Source: JBMNCQ01 sp049366715 (lineage in GTDB: Bacteria; Bacillota; Peptococcia; Peptococcales; BICA1-8). From it: a stretch of 64,000 nucleotides of DNA. Positions within the stretch are counted from its first letter, which is position 1, and every line of letters begins with the position of its first letter. The stretch covers positions 10,766 through 74,765 of the forward strand of contig JBMNCQ010000044.1 of assembly GCA_049366715.1 (NCBI GenBank). Direction: 5' to 3'. A program made the translations under genes and the position numbers. Positions 17,184-25,530 of this stretch are shown in pieces. The notes under the pieces were generated by a model, which was not told the DNA's origin, did no database searches, and saw nothing but the letters and a program-made list of their open reading frames with translations.

Positions 17184-18390
17184 AGTCCGTTCTCTCCTTA
17201 AAAGCGATCTTTCGTGGGTCCTGAAGTTTGCCGCAAACTGCCGCTACTGCGGCAGTGATAGGTGAAGCCAGGTAAACTTGTGCCTTGCGGCTTCCCATCC
17301 GGCCGGGAAAATTTCTATTCGTAGTAGAAACTACCACATCATCATCAGAGGCTAAACCCTGGTGTGCACCAAAGCACGGACCACAGCCAGGATTAACGAG
17401 TACCGCCCCCGCATCTCTGATGATTTTGCAGTAACCAAGTTCCTCCATTGCGGCAGATATTTTTTGGGAAGCAGGAATCACCAGCATATTGACATTTTTA
17501 TGAACCGGATAATCTTTTAAAATATTAACGACTTGCTCCATATCCTTTAATCTGCCGTTTGTACAACTGCCGACAACGACTTGCGTTATGGGGATACCTG
17601 CAACAGCAGCAAGGGGCTTTACATTAGCAGGTGAGAAAGGGCAGGCAACAACGGGTTCCAGATCCCCTAGTTCAATAGAGATTCTTTGCCCAACATCTGT
17701 TTCGGCATTTTCACTGCCAAAACAGCTGATCATGGCTCCCATTTCAATTCCCATATTGCAAATCGTCATTTTTTCTGCCGTAGCAAGATTAATTACCGCC
17801 GGACCTGTAAATATAACTCCTTTATCGGTAAGGCCGTCGGTACCAAAATGGTTGATTAAGAATAAAATCAAATCCTTAGCAGTTACGCAATCTTTAAATT
17901 CACCTGTTAAAAATATTTCTACAACTTCAGGCACCTCTAAATCGATAGTACCCGTTGCCATAGCCGCGGCAAGCTCCGTCGAACCTACGCCTATACCAAG
18001 AGCTCCGTACCCGCCGGCCGTGCAGGTATGGGAATCTGCACCAATTATTATCGATCCGGGAGCAGGTTTATATTCCTCGTAAATCAATTGGTGGACAACA
18101 CCTTGACCTTGCGCAAAAAGCTTGCAGCCGAAATGATCGGCAAATTTTTTAAGGGAGATATGATTGTTACGAGCTTGAATTGTCGCCGCCGGAAATATAT
18201 GATCAATTACCATCATTACTTTGCCGGGGTCGAAGACTTGATCGAGCCCTATTTTTTTAAACTGTTCTATTGTTATGGGTCCCGTGACATCATGACTAAC
18301 AGCTAAATCTACTTTGCACCGTATATCTTCACCAACTTTTACTTTTTTACAGCCGGCTGCTTTAGCAAGATTTTTTTCTATGCTATTCAC
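17173..18390 (-). CDS. dmdA: 2,3-Dimethylmalate dehydratase, large [4Fe-4S] subunit
   Basis: 405 residues of the aconitase/LeuC-type large-subunit family. Cluster-ligand cysteines are seen in VVGSCTNGRLKDM and in VNPGCGPCFGAHQG (Cys-x-x-Cys), and substrate/active-site stretches include GADSHTCTAGGYGALGIGVGS. It starts at GTG with GAGGAG upstream and follows hmd by 7 bases. The reaction is the reversible hydration of 2,3-dimethylmaleate. Confidence 0.92.
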   Translation of the reverse strand: MNSIEKNLAKAAGCKKVKVGEDIRCKVDLAVSHDVTGPITIEQFKKIGLDQVFDPGKVMMVIDHIFPAATIQARNNHISLKKFADHFGCKLFAQGQGVVHQLIYEEYKPAPGSIIIGADSHTCTAGGYGALGIGVGSTELAAAMATGTIDLEVPEVVEIFLTGEFKDCVTAKDLILFLINHFGTDGLTDKGVIFTGPAVINLATAEKMTICNMGIEMGAMISCFGSENAETDVGQRISIELGDLEPVVACPFSPANVKPLAAVAGIPITQVVVGSCTNGRLKDMEQVVNILKDYPVHKNVNMLVIPASQKISAAMEELGYCKIIRDAGAVLVNPGCGPCFGAHQGLASDDDVVVSTTNRNFPGRMGSRKAQVYLASPITAAVAAVCGKLQDPRKIAFKERTDYAY

Positions 18391-18397
18391 AAAAATC

Positions 18398-19831
18398 TCA
18401 CTCCTCTTCTACTGCCTCAATACTGAGCTTATTAGCAATTTCTCTTGCTGCTTCTAAGCTTGGATAGGCTTTCTTCAATACTAGTCTTCCTCCGCCCCGG
18501 TTTAGTGTCTCAATAGCAAAAATACCTTCTGCGGTTTGAAGCGTAATCCTCTGCATCTGGGACTCTTCCGTTTGTAAGATTTGGACACTGATATTTTTTT
18601 GTTTTATTTTATCCATAACTTCTTTATAGGCAATACCATCATCGGTTGCTGCTCCGAAGACGGCCGCCATCAAGATGCCCGGCACATTTATTCCTCTTCG
18701 GGCAAACAGCTCCGGATAGAGTTCTATGGTCACCTTAGTGATTTCCCCTTTGGCCAAGAAGTGCACAATACGGGCTGCATTAGTAGGCGACCCCACAGCC
18801 TGACTACTTCCGCCGACTACAACGGCGCCAAAGGGCTTGACGATACTATTGGCCTTTTCCGCAAGGCCTCTGGCCTCTTCTAAAGCTTTATGGATTATTT
18901 CATGTTTTCTCTCTTCTTCCGATTCTTTTACAGACAAGTCTACGTAATTTTCAACAGCATAATTTGTTTTGAAAAATGGTTCCATGTATTTAATGACCAT
19001 GGGGACGATGGCTTTCGCCGATACCGGATGTACGGCAGCCGCCATTGCCACCATAACATCTACCGGTACAGTGACGGGAATCGTCGTATGCATGGCAAGC
19101 TGACTGGCTAGTTTAGCAATCATGACTGCTCCTCCAATGTGGGTTGCGCAGAGACCTGCCACCATAACCCGGGGTGTACAGGGATTGGCGATAGTCGGGG
19201 ATAAGGCAAGCACTACTGCTTTTCCTATTTCAGCAGGTTTGCCTCCGGCGAGTTCCGTAAATCCGGCAGCTAAAGCAGCCGCACCTGCGCCAAATCCCTC
19301 CATATTGCACCCGGTAGTCGTTTTGCCGGCTCTAAACATCGTACCGATTTTCAAGACGACTGCAGCTACATGGGCGATTTTATCCTGATCTTCATAGTCT
19401 TCAATAAGGGCTTTCATAAAACCCGTATACGGACAAGAATCACCGGTACCTGCACATGGCTGTAAGCCGATAGAATGATTACCGATTTGGGTGGCTAAGG
19501 TATAAACTAAAACTTTATTAAGAAAATGATCTGCAATTATTTTAGGAGCACCTATCCCGGTTAGTTCTCTGCCTATATTGCCGAAGAGAAAGCTGGAACC
19601 AGAAGTAACACCCAATTCAGTTGCATAAAGATTATGAGAGAAACTGGCGATAACCGCTGAGCAAACTTCGTTTTTATCCATCTTATTGACATGCATGGCT
19701 TCCGCGATAATTACTTCACTAACGGATGTCGCAGCTTCATCAGCAATTTTAATACAATCTCCTAAGGTTAAATGTCCCATTTGTAAATGATTTTCTCGGG
19801 CAGTTCTATATATCTTATCCAAGATAGTCAC
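18398..19831 (-). CDS. hmd: 2-(Hydroxymethyl)glutarate dehydratase (serine-dehydratase-like)
   Basis: 477 residues, homologous to the alpha-chain fold of [4Fe-4S] L-serine dehydratases, with Cys-containing stretches GLQPCAGTGDSCPYTG and KTTTGCNMEGFGAGAAAL and the loop LALSPTIANPCTPRV. In E. barkeri the analogous enzyme was predicted to dehydrate (S)-2-(hydroxymethyl)glutarate to 2-methyleneglutarate. An extra domain of about 90 residues follows the catalytic part. The start could be GTG 19831 or the in-frame TTG 19822; both have a purine-rich site. Its N-terminus overlaps hgd by 17 bases. Confidence 0.9.
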   Translation of the reverse strand: MTILDKIYRTARENHLQMGHLTLGDCIKIADEAATSVSEVIIAEAMHVNKMDKNEVCSAVIASFSHNLYATELGVTSGSSFLFGNIGRELTGIGAPKIIADHFLNKVLVYTLATQIGNHSIGLQPCAGTGDSCPYTGFMKALIEDYEDQDKIAHVAAVVLKIGTMFRAGKTTTGCNMEGFGAGAAALAAGFTELAGGKPAEIGKAVVLALSPTIANPCTPRVMVAGLCATHIGGAVMIAKLASQLAMHTTIPVTVPVDVMVAMAAAVHPVSAKAIVPMVIKYMEPFFKTNYAVENYVDLSVKESEEERKHEIIHKALEEARGLAEKANSIVKPFGAVVVGGSSQAVGSPTNAARIVHFLAKGEITKVTIELYPELFARRGINVPGILMAAVFGAATDDGIAYKEVMDKIKQKNISVQILQTEESQMQRITLQTAEGIFAIETLNRGGGRLVLKKAYPSLEAAREIANKLSIEAVEEE

Positions 19832-20714
19832 CTCTAACCTCTACACCTGTCATTTCTTCCCATACTTTAATGACAGCAGAAATATCTTCTTTTCCCAAAC
19901 CTTTCGTTTTAGCTATTTCAAAAACCTGCTGAGCGATATTGGTAACCGGTAATGGTACACCTAATCTTTTTCCGGTTTCAATGGCCAGCTCTAAATCTTT
20001 ATATTGTAAGTCGATGGCAAAGCCCGGATTAAAAGCATTTTTAAAAATAAAATTCGGTACTTTTGCTTCTAGGGCATAACTTCTCCCTGAACTGGATTTA
20101 ATCATTTCAAACATTACTTCCGGATCAAGGCCCAGTTTTTTTCCTAACACCAAAGCTTCTGCAACGGCAGACATACTTACACCTAATAAAAGGTTATTAA
20201 TCAGCTTTACCGCATCACCAAGACTTACTTGGCCAATATGCTTAATTTTATTGCCTAAGATATTTAAAACAGGCTTAACAGCCTCGAAAACTTCTTTTTC
20301 CCCGCCCACCATAATTGTTAAAGTACCAGCACAGGCCCCTGTTGCACCTCCGCTAACAGGAGCATCTAAATATTTCAGGCCCTTTTCAGCTGCTAACGCC
20401 GCCATTTTCTGCGTACTATGGGGGGCAACACTACTCATATCAATTATGATTTGCCCTTCCCGCGCACCACTGAATATTCCGGTACTTCCAGTCATAACAC
20501 TTTCAACAATAGCTGAATTTGGAAGCATTGTTATAATGACATCAACCTTTGTGGCTAGATCTTGAGGATTCAGGCATTTATAAGCCCCTGAGTTAGCCAT
20601 TTCATCCGCAGATTTTTCAACAATGTCATATACATAGAGCCGATAATTTGCATTAAGCAGGTTTTGTGCCATGGGTTTGCCCATTGCACCTAAACCGATA
20701 AAACCTAATTTCAA
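19815..20714 (-). CDS. hgd: 2-(Hydroxymethyl)glutarate dehydrogenase
   Basis: 299 residues of the 3-hydroxyisobutyrate/6-phosphogluconate dehydrogenase family, with Rossmann motif KLGFIGLGAMGKPM, substrate motif DAPVSGGATGACAGTL and catalytic Lys in DAVKLINNLLLG. The stretch SSSGRSYALEAK resembles E. barkeri Hgd strongly (from memory). It reduces (S)-2-formylglutarate with NADH to (S)-2-(hydroxymethyl)glutarate. I chose TTG 20714 because AGGAG lies 10 bases upstream; GTG 20723 abuts the site. Confidence 0.92.
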   Translation of the reverse strand: MKLGFIGLGAMGKPMAQNLLNANYRLYVYDIVEKSADEMANSGAYKCLNPQDLATKVDVIITMLPNSAIVESVMTGSTGIFSGAREGQIIIDMSSVAPHSTQKMAALAAEKGLKYLDAPVSGGATGACAGTLTIMVGGEKEVFEAVKPVLNILGNKIKHIGQVSLGDAVKLINNLLLGVSMSAVAEALVLGKKLGLDPEVMFEMIKSSSGRSYALEAKVPNFIFKNAFNPGFAIDLQYKDLELAIETGKRLGVPLPVTNIAQQVFEIAKTKGLGKEDISAVIKVWEEMTGVEVRGDYLG

Positions 20715-20755
20715 GCTAGTCACACTCCTATCTGATCAATACTAAAATCTGTGTT

Positions 20756-21340
20756 CTAGCGTAGTCCGTCTTCCCCTACGATTTGATCTTTTTCCAAGCC
20801 GCCGATTCTAGGATGGGGGCGGCCTCCTGAAGTCACTACCAAAGCGACTAATATTTCATCGGCTTTGGGAGCATCAGGCAGTCTTACTTCCATTGCATCA
20901 TAATGTGTTCTTACAAAGGCCGCATCTTTATAATGCACAGGTACATCTAATGAAGTACCTGCCGTCCCGATTTTTTTGGAAGACGGAATAATTGCTTTGC
21001 CGCCACCTAGAGCCTGACGCATGGGTTTGCCTAATTTAGGGTGAAGAATTGCTGCTCCGTGTTCAAGTTCGCCATCTAATCCAATTATTGCTCCTTTACC
21101 GTAATTTTCTGCTTCTTCCGGAGCAAGGCCCATAGCCTCTACTGCTCTTTCCGTCAAAAACTTTCCCAGGTATTCGCCTATTTCTGTTAAGGCGCTGAGG
21201 TCCTCCACATAAGTGCCGGCAAAAGGATTTTTAATGACGGCAATCGATGCGCATTTTTTGAACGGTTTTTCTACGTCTTTTTGTCCGTCAGCGTGTACTT
21301 CTTCCACTACAGTTACAAGTTTCCTGAATTTCATATTCAT
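20756..21340 (-). CDS. DUF1185 (amino-acid-synthesis-like) protein of nicotinate cluster
   Basis: 194 residues, recognised as a DUF1185-type protein by its general pattern (IKNPFAGTYVEDLSAL near residue 37, later LGKPMRQALGGGKAIIPS and VVTSGGRPHPRIGG). No enzymatic role is established. It lies inside the nicotinate operon between UPF0280 and hgd, and its start overlaps the UPF0280 stop by 53 bases. The ATG at 21340 has GGAGG 6 bases upstream. Co-localisation suggests a role with the ring-opening steps or their toxic aldehyde intermediate, but nothing in the sequence proves it. Confidence 0.75.
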   Translation of the reverse strand: MNMKFRKLVTVVEEVHADGQKDVEKPFKKCASIAVIKNPFAGTYVEDLSALTEIGEYLGKFLTERAVEAMGLAPEEAENYGKGAIIGLDGELEHGAAILHPKLGKPMRQALGGGKAIIPSSKKIGTAGTSLDVPVHYKDAAFVRTHYDAMEVRLPDAPKADEILVALVVTSGGRPHPRIGGLEKDQIVGEDGLR

Positions 21341-22190
21341 TGTTTACCTCCAAATGTTTAATTTTTGTTAATAGTTTCCCGGGGGCTTCTAATTTTTCTC
21401 CTTGCACGTGAGCAATTGCTCCTGTAATTAAGTTATTCTCTAAAATCCACTGAGATTTTTTCTCGATCTGCCGTAAACTTTTTTGTTTTTCGGTTAAATT
21501 TAGCGGACCGACAGAAATCGTGATCATGATGCCGGGTATATCTGTATTGGGGTCAATGGTTTCAGCCGGTGCCTGCTTTACACCAGGACAGTCAATATAG
21601 CTGGAATTTGCCAGGGAAGTTGCAAATACATCGGCAGTAATGCAATTTTTGGCAAAAACTGTAACAGAATCAGCTATTCCTCTGGTAAAACTCCTTCCTC
21701 CTAACCCGCTGGTGGCAATACCGCCGATATGATCAGAGCTTTTGATTAATACTTTATGACTAAAAGAGGCTCGACCCAGTTGAGGAACGATCCCCACAGA
21801 GGCTTGTTCATTGTTCATTAGCCGTAATGCGATATCGCCGCCGTTATTCACAATTACTTTGGTGGCCCCGTTTTCCATAAGCCAGTCGGCGGTCCTGTCG
21901 GCCATTACTCCGGCTACCGCAGCCATGGGAGTCAAATCGGTATCACCCGTGCTTTTGGCAGCCTGCCACATTTTGAAAGCAGCTCCGGTCAGGATATCCT
22001 TCTCACATAACAGCCAGGGCTTTTTCAGATGTTTTAAATTACAGGATATTTCCTGTAAGTGTTTAATGGCCACCTGGCTTGCATCTACACATTGGTGAGT
22101 CAAAGGAATGTTTTTATTCCAGGCGGATATGGTCATAGAAATAGGACCGTAATCCAGAAATACAACTCCGGGATTAAGTATTGTGATCAT
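21288..22190 (-). CDS. UPF0280 (ApbE-like fold) protein of nicotinate cluster
   Basis: 300 residues resembling the UPF0280 family, whose fold is related to the ApbE flavin transferases. Visible blocks are FLDYGPISMTISAW near the N-terminus, MAAVAGVMADRTADWLMENG in the middle and GIATSGLGGRSFTRGIADSVT near residue 160. It is wedged between hnr (overlap 17 bases) and DUF1185 (overlap 53 bases), implying coupled translation. E. barkeri 6-hydroxynicotinate reductase carries a covalently bound flavin, so a flavin-attachment role for this neighbour is plausible but unproven. Confidence 0.78.
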   Translation of the reverse strand: MITILNPGVVFLDYGPISMTISAWNKNIPLTHQCVDASQVAIKHLQEISCNLKHLKKPWLLCEKDILTGAAFKMWQAAKSTGDTDLTPMAAVAGVMADRTADWLMENGATKVIVNNGGDIALRLMNNEQASVGIVPQLGRASFSHKVLIKSSDHIGGIATSGLGGRSFTRGIADSVTVFAKNCITADVFATSLANSSYIDCPGVKQAPAETIDPNTDIPGIMITISVGPLNLTEKQKSLRQIEKKSQWILENNLITGAIAHVQGEKLEAPGKLLTKIKHLEVNNEYEIQETCNCSGRSTR

Positions 22191-23700
22191 TTCTGATATT
22201 TTCCTTCAAAGTGTTAACATCTTTAACTTGATCAAGGTGACCGCCAATTGTCTCGTAGTCGGCTAATCTCATCGTATATTCGGCAGGAGCCACCGTAGCA
22301 GGAGTGGGGACCCATGTAAAAGCCCGGGGAACCATTTTATTTACATCAGCTAAAAAATTGATACCGCCGCCCGGAAGGATATAGGCCGGGGCACCTCCTA
22401 TTGTAAGCTGTGCTTTTTCAGCATGTACTGCCTTAGTCAACGCCAAAGGTTTATTCGTTACACCTGCCCTTGCACTTCCGCCGACTCCGCCGAAATAAAT
22501 AACGGAAACATGGGATTCTTCACAATTGTCCTTAATGTGATTAACTAGTTTTTCTACCGGGGGAGTCATATTGATTTCCTTTACCGTACCATCTTTCTGG
22601 AGTTCAAATAATGCGAATTTTTGTCCGGTAGTTTCAGTAACTAAAATCTGCAGGCCTATTTTAGCTATGTTCATATCTACATCCTTAATTGCGTCGCGGG
22701 GGTTTAAAATATTGGTCCCGCCCCAGCCATTACCATGCTCACCGAAGTATCTCCCTCTTGTACTCTTTCTGGCATTTGGTATTATCCCACTCCAGTTCAT
22801 GCCTACTTCAGCCCCGGCTAAGTGCTCGGAAAACAGTCCTACTACATGGTGGTCTAAGATGATGGCTTCATCAACAACCCCTTTCATATCCCGGGCAAAA
22901 ATCCCTATTGTTGCACTACCGCAGCCTACCCGCATTTTGGTATCCTCTATTCCGTCTATAACGGGCCGTTCATTCTGTTGCAGTTCTAAAACGGTTTTTT
23001 TGGCAACGGATAATCTTACCCGTTCCCCATTGGCAAAATCTACGATAGTTCTTGCCACTATGAACCCGTCTTTGCCGGTAAGAAGATTTGCCCCTCCTAT
23101 GGACAGCATTTTGGACCCGTATTGTTCTGTTTCCACAAGGCCGACGATTCTTCCGTCTCTATACACCAAAGAGCCTTCCTCACCGATAAAGAAGTTTGTA
23201 TCAATTTTTACTTTAACACCGCTATAGCTTAAAGGTACTTCGGTAACTACAGTTACGACATCGACACCGTCGACACAATCTTTGACAATGTGGGGAGCCG
23301 GTTTAGAACATGGATAAGCAGTACCTGCACCTACGGCCGTAATAAGAGGTTTAGAAATAGAGGGATCGTTATTCGGTTGATATACTGCATCAAGAACCAG
23401 TTGCCGGTTTCTTATTAAGACCCCCTTTGCATTGGTATATCTTTGACAAGCCCCGGTATAACCTTCGGCAATTTCACATTGCACGGGACAAGAGGTGCAT
23501 TTTATTGTTTCCTTTTTGTTTTCCGGTGTTTGTTTTACCGCCCCGAATTTACAAATGCGCAGACATACGCCGCATTGCACACACCTTTGACCGATAACAG
23601 CTTTTTTATTTTTAATTTCTATGGCGTTAGCAGGACATTCTTTCATACATAATGTACAGCCTTTACATAATTGGACATCAACTTTTATCAAGGAATTCAC
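22174..23700 (-). CDS. hnr: 6-Hydroxynicotinate reductase
   Basis: 508 residues. The N-terminus is a ferredoxin domain with two CxxCxxCxxxC sets (Cys12, 15, 18, 22 and Cys40, 43, 46, 50), followed by a further cysteine group (Cys68, 71, 75, 85) that could bind a third cluster. The remaining 400 residues form the catalytic part. The enzyme reduces 6-hydroxynicotinate to 1,4,5,6-tetrahydro-6-oxonicotinate with reduced ferredoxin. The E. barkeri enzyme has two [4Fe-4S], one [2Fe-2S] and a covalent flavin, which fits the cysteine count. The start is GTG 23700 or TTG 23691, the latter better spaced from AGGGAG. Confidence 0.93.
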   Translation of the reverse strand: MNSLIKVDVQLCKGCTLCMKECPANAIEIKNKKAVIGQRCVQCGVCLRICKFGAVKQTPENKKETIKCTSCPVQCEIAEGYTGACQRYTNAKGVLIRNRQLVLDAVYQPNNDPSISKPLITAVGAGTAYPCSKPAPHIVKDCVDGVDVVTVVTEVPLSYSGVKVKIDTNFFIGEEGSLVYRDGRIVGLVETEQYGSKMLSIGGANLLTGKDGFIVARTIVDFANGERVRLSVAKKTVLELQQNERPVIDGIEDTKMRVGCGSATIGIFARDMKGVVDEAIILDHHVVGLFSEHLAGAEVGMNWSGIIPNARKSTRGRYFGEHGNGWGGTNILNPRDAIKDVDMNIAKIGLQILVTETTGQKFALFELQKDGTVKEINMTPPVEKLVNHIKDNCEESHVSVIYFGGVGGSARAGVTNKPLALTKAVHAEKAQLTIGGAPAYILPGGGINFLADVNKMVPRAFTWVPTPATVAPAEYTMRLADYETIGGHLDQVKDVNTLKENIRNDHNT

Positions 23701-23703
23701 TCC

Positions 23704-24864
23704 CTAAACTAGAGTTGGTTTCTGACTGGCCGGAGGTGTATTTCTACTGTTATTGATTATTATTTGACCATCAATAATAACCATTGCTATTCCCGGGATA
23801 TCTCCTGCTTCAATTGCGGCAACAGCATTTTCTCCCACTGATCCCATGGGTGTATCCATAATAACCAGATCTGCTTCTCTGCCGGGTTCGATTATACCCG
23901 TTTGCAGTCCGAAAATTCTGGCAGTATTACCTGTTGCACAAGCTATGGCTTCCGGACCGCTGATATCAGACATACTGGAGATTTGACAAACTGAACGTAA
24001 AATCCCTAAGGGAATGATACCGGAACCGGAAGGAGAATCATTGCCTATTATTAAACGGTTTAATTCATTTCTGGCTTTTAAAGAGCGGGCTACAATGTCT
24101 GCGGCTTTGGGATTACCACACTGGACAATCTCTAAAGTTAACTTAGTATCATTTACCAATCTGGCAATTTCATGGGGAGCTATCGCAGTAGGTCCTCCGT
24201 TAATATGATTAACAACTGTAGGATCTGTTTTTATTACATCATCCGCCGTTACAGTTGAACTACCCGGAATCGAAGTTCCTCCGCAGTGCATCATAACTTT
24301 AAAACCGTGAGCCTTAGCCCATTTAACCATAGGAGCCGCATCTTCAGGTTTTTTTATGCCGCCTAAGCCAATCTCTCCTACCAGCCATACTCCGTTTGCG
24401 GCTAATTCCCGGAAATCATTTTCTTGCAGACCCGGCTCTAAGATCAGGGCACCGCCATGGAGTTTGACACCGGCCGGTCTTTTATTATAAAAAGACTTAC
24501 TGGCCAGAATTGCTAATGCTTTTACTCCTGCAGGATCTTTAGGCCTGCCGGGTGTGTGTGCCTCTCCGGCGGAGATCATGGTCGTTACCCCGCCGTGTAA
24601 AGAACTATCAATGAAATCGGTAGTTTTCTGTCTGGGTGTATAATCCCCCAGTACAGGATGCACATGGGAGTCTATTAATCCTGGTGCGACGGTGGTCCCT
24701 TGCGCATCAATCACCAGCAAATCATTATCTTGTTCTAAGAGCTCTTCGCCGCCGATCGCTTCGATTTTTTTATCCTTGACTACGATTACACTACCTTTTA
24801 TTACAGGTTCTTCTGCTTTTCCGCTCAAGATCATCCCGATATTCTTAACAATCAAAGAACTCAT
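23704..24864 (-). CDS. ena: Enamidase (amidohydrolase family)
   Basis: 386 residues of the metal-dependent amidohydrolase superfamily, with the HxH motif in APGLIDSHVHPVLG, a later His in VMMHCGGTS, the metal/active-site stretch IIGNDSPSGSGIIPLGIL and the terminal beta-sandwich PGREADLVIMD. Enamidase hydrolyses 1,4,5,6-tetrahydro-6-oxonicotinate to ammonia and (S)-2-formylglutarate. It is the first gene downstream of the pseudogene gap and is followed by hnr after 3 bases. Confidence 0.92.
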   Translation of the reverse strand: MSSLIVKNIGMILSGKAEEPVIKGSVIVVKDKKIEAIGGEELLEQDNDLLVIDAQGTTVAPGLIDSHVHPVLGDYTPRQKTTDFIDSSLHGGVTTMISAGEAHTPGRPKDPAGVKALAILASKSFYNKRPAGVKLHGGALILEPGLQENDFRELAANGVWLVGEIGLGGIKKPEDAAPMVKWAKAHGFKVMMHCGGTSIPGSSTVTADDVIKTDPTVVNHINGGPTAIAPHEIARLVNDTKLTLEIVQCGNPKAADIVARSLKARNELNRLIIGNDSPSGSGIIPLGILRSVCQISSMSDISGPEAIACATGNTARIFGLQTGIIEPGREADLVIMDTPMGSVGENAVAAIEAGDIPGIAMVIIDGQIIINNSRNTPPASQKPTLV

Positions 24865-24890
24865 CTAAATACCCCTTTTCGTAGTATTTT

Positions 24891-24930
24891 ATTATTCTGC
24901 GGACTTTAGCTTAAAAGTCCGCAGAATAAT
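24891..24930. other. Strong hairpin upstream of ena
   Basis: Two perfectly complementary 17-base arms (24891-24907, 24914-24930) enclose a 6-base loop, between the permease pseudogene and ena. A TTTT tract follows on the plus strand only. In the minus-strand operon it may be a remnant terminator, a processing site or an mRNA-stabilising element. Confidence 0.6.
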
Positions 24931-25013
24931 TTTCATATCTAAGCAGCAGCATTACCGTCTATTCTCACAGCATACTGATTAAGAAAAATACACCGTACTA
25001 ATTTAAAATTATT

Positions 25014-25489
25014 TCATTTGTTATCTGTGAGCATATGTAGGATTACATAGCAGACTATACTTGTCAGTATTCCGATTATTGGTGCGATAGCGAAAACTGC
25101 AGCTAAGGTAACCATTTAAAGAAATCCAAGTCACTGCCGAAAGTGCTAATAATATGGAAAATATATTAGAGCTGCTCTTGCCAAAGACTTTTCTAGAGAG
25201 AAATGCTGTCGATAATCCATTCTTATAGGCAAGTAAACCCGTTAGAATAACAATGGAGATTAATACGGCATTACCAATTATTAAGGCCAATGCAGCTTTT
25301 TGGAAAGTAAGGCCAACTCCAACTGCTTCGCCAATAACAAAATTTGATTAGGCGATTGGGTAGCCGGCCAGAACAAAGGTTAGACTTAATAAATTTTTGC
25401 GTTTTTCTTCAGGAACTCGTTCAAATGCATGTTCATAGATGTCTTTCATGTATTTTCTGTTCTTTTGCTACATTAACATCAAGAGACAT
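25014..25489 (-). pseudogene. Decayed NCS1 (cytosine-permease-like) transporter
   Basis: An ATG at 25489 with AAGGA 6 bases upstream begins a reading frame that breaks after about 12 codons. The next frame reads as a typical NCS1 N-terminus (ERVPEEKRKNLLSLTFVLAG), is cut by an in-frame TAA, continues as GEAVGVGLTFQKAALALIIG and ends at SAVTWISLNGYL. It then joins, in a third frame, a final transmembrane segment (VFAIAPIIGILTSIVCYVIL). Most of the central helices, about 250-300 codons, are missing. So there are two frame breaks, one stop and a large internal deletion. It lies within the nicotinate cluster, so it may once have imported nicotinate or a related ring compound. Confidence 0.8.
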
Positions 25490-25530
25490 TTCTCATCCTT
25501 CTTTCAAACGTATATTATCTTCTTAAAGCC

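Noticed and set aside
17588..18082. A 164-codon plus-strand ORF inside dmdA
   Set aside because: It mirrors a well-supported aconitase-family gene and has low-complexity composition typical of antisense reading.
22571..23227. A 218-codon plus-strand ORF inside hnr
   Set aside because: It is antisense to the strongly conserved reductase, has no ribosome binding site and no recognisable domain.
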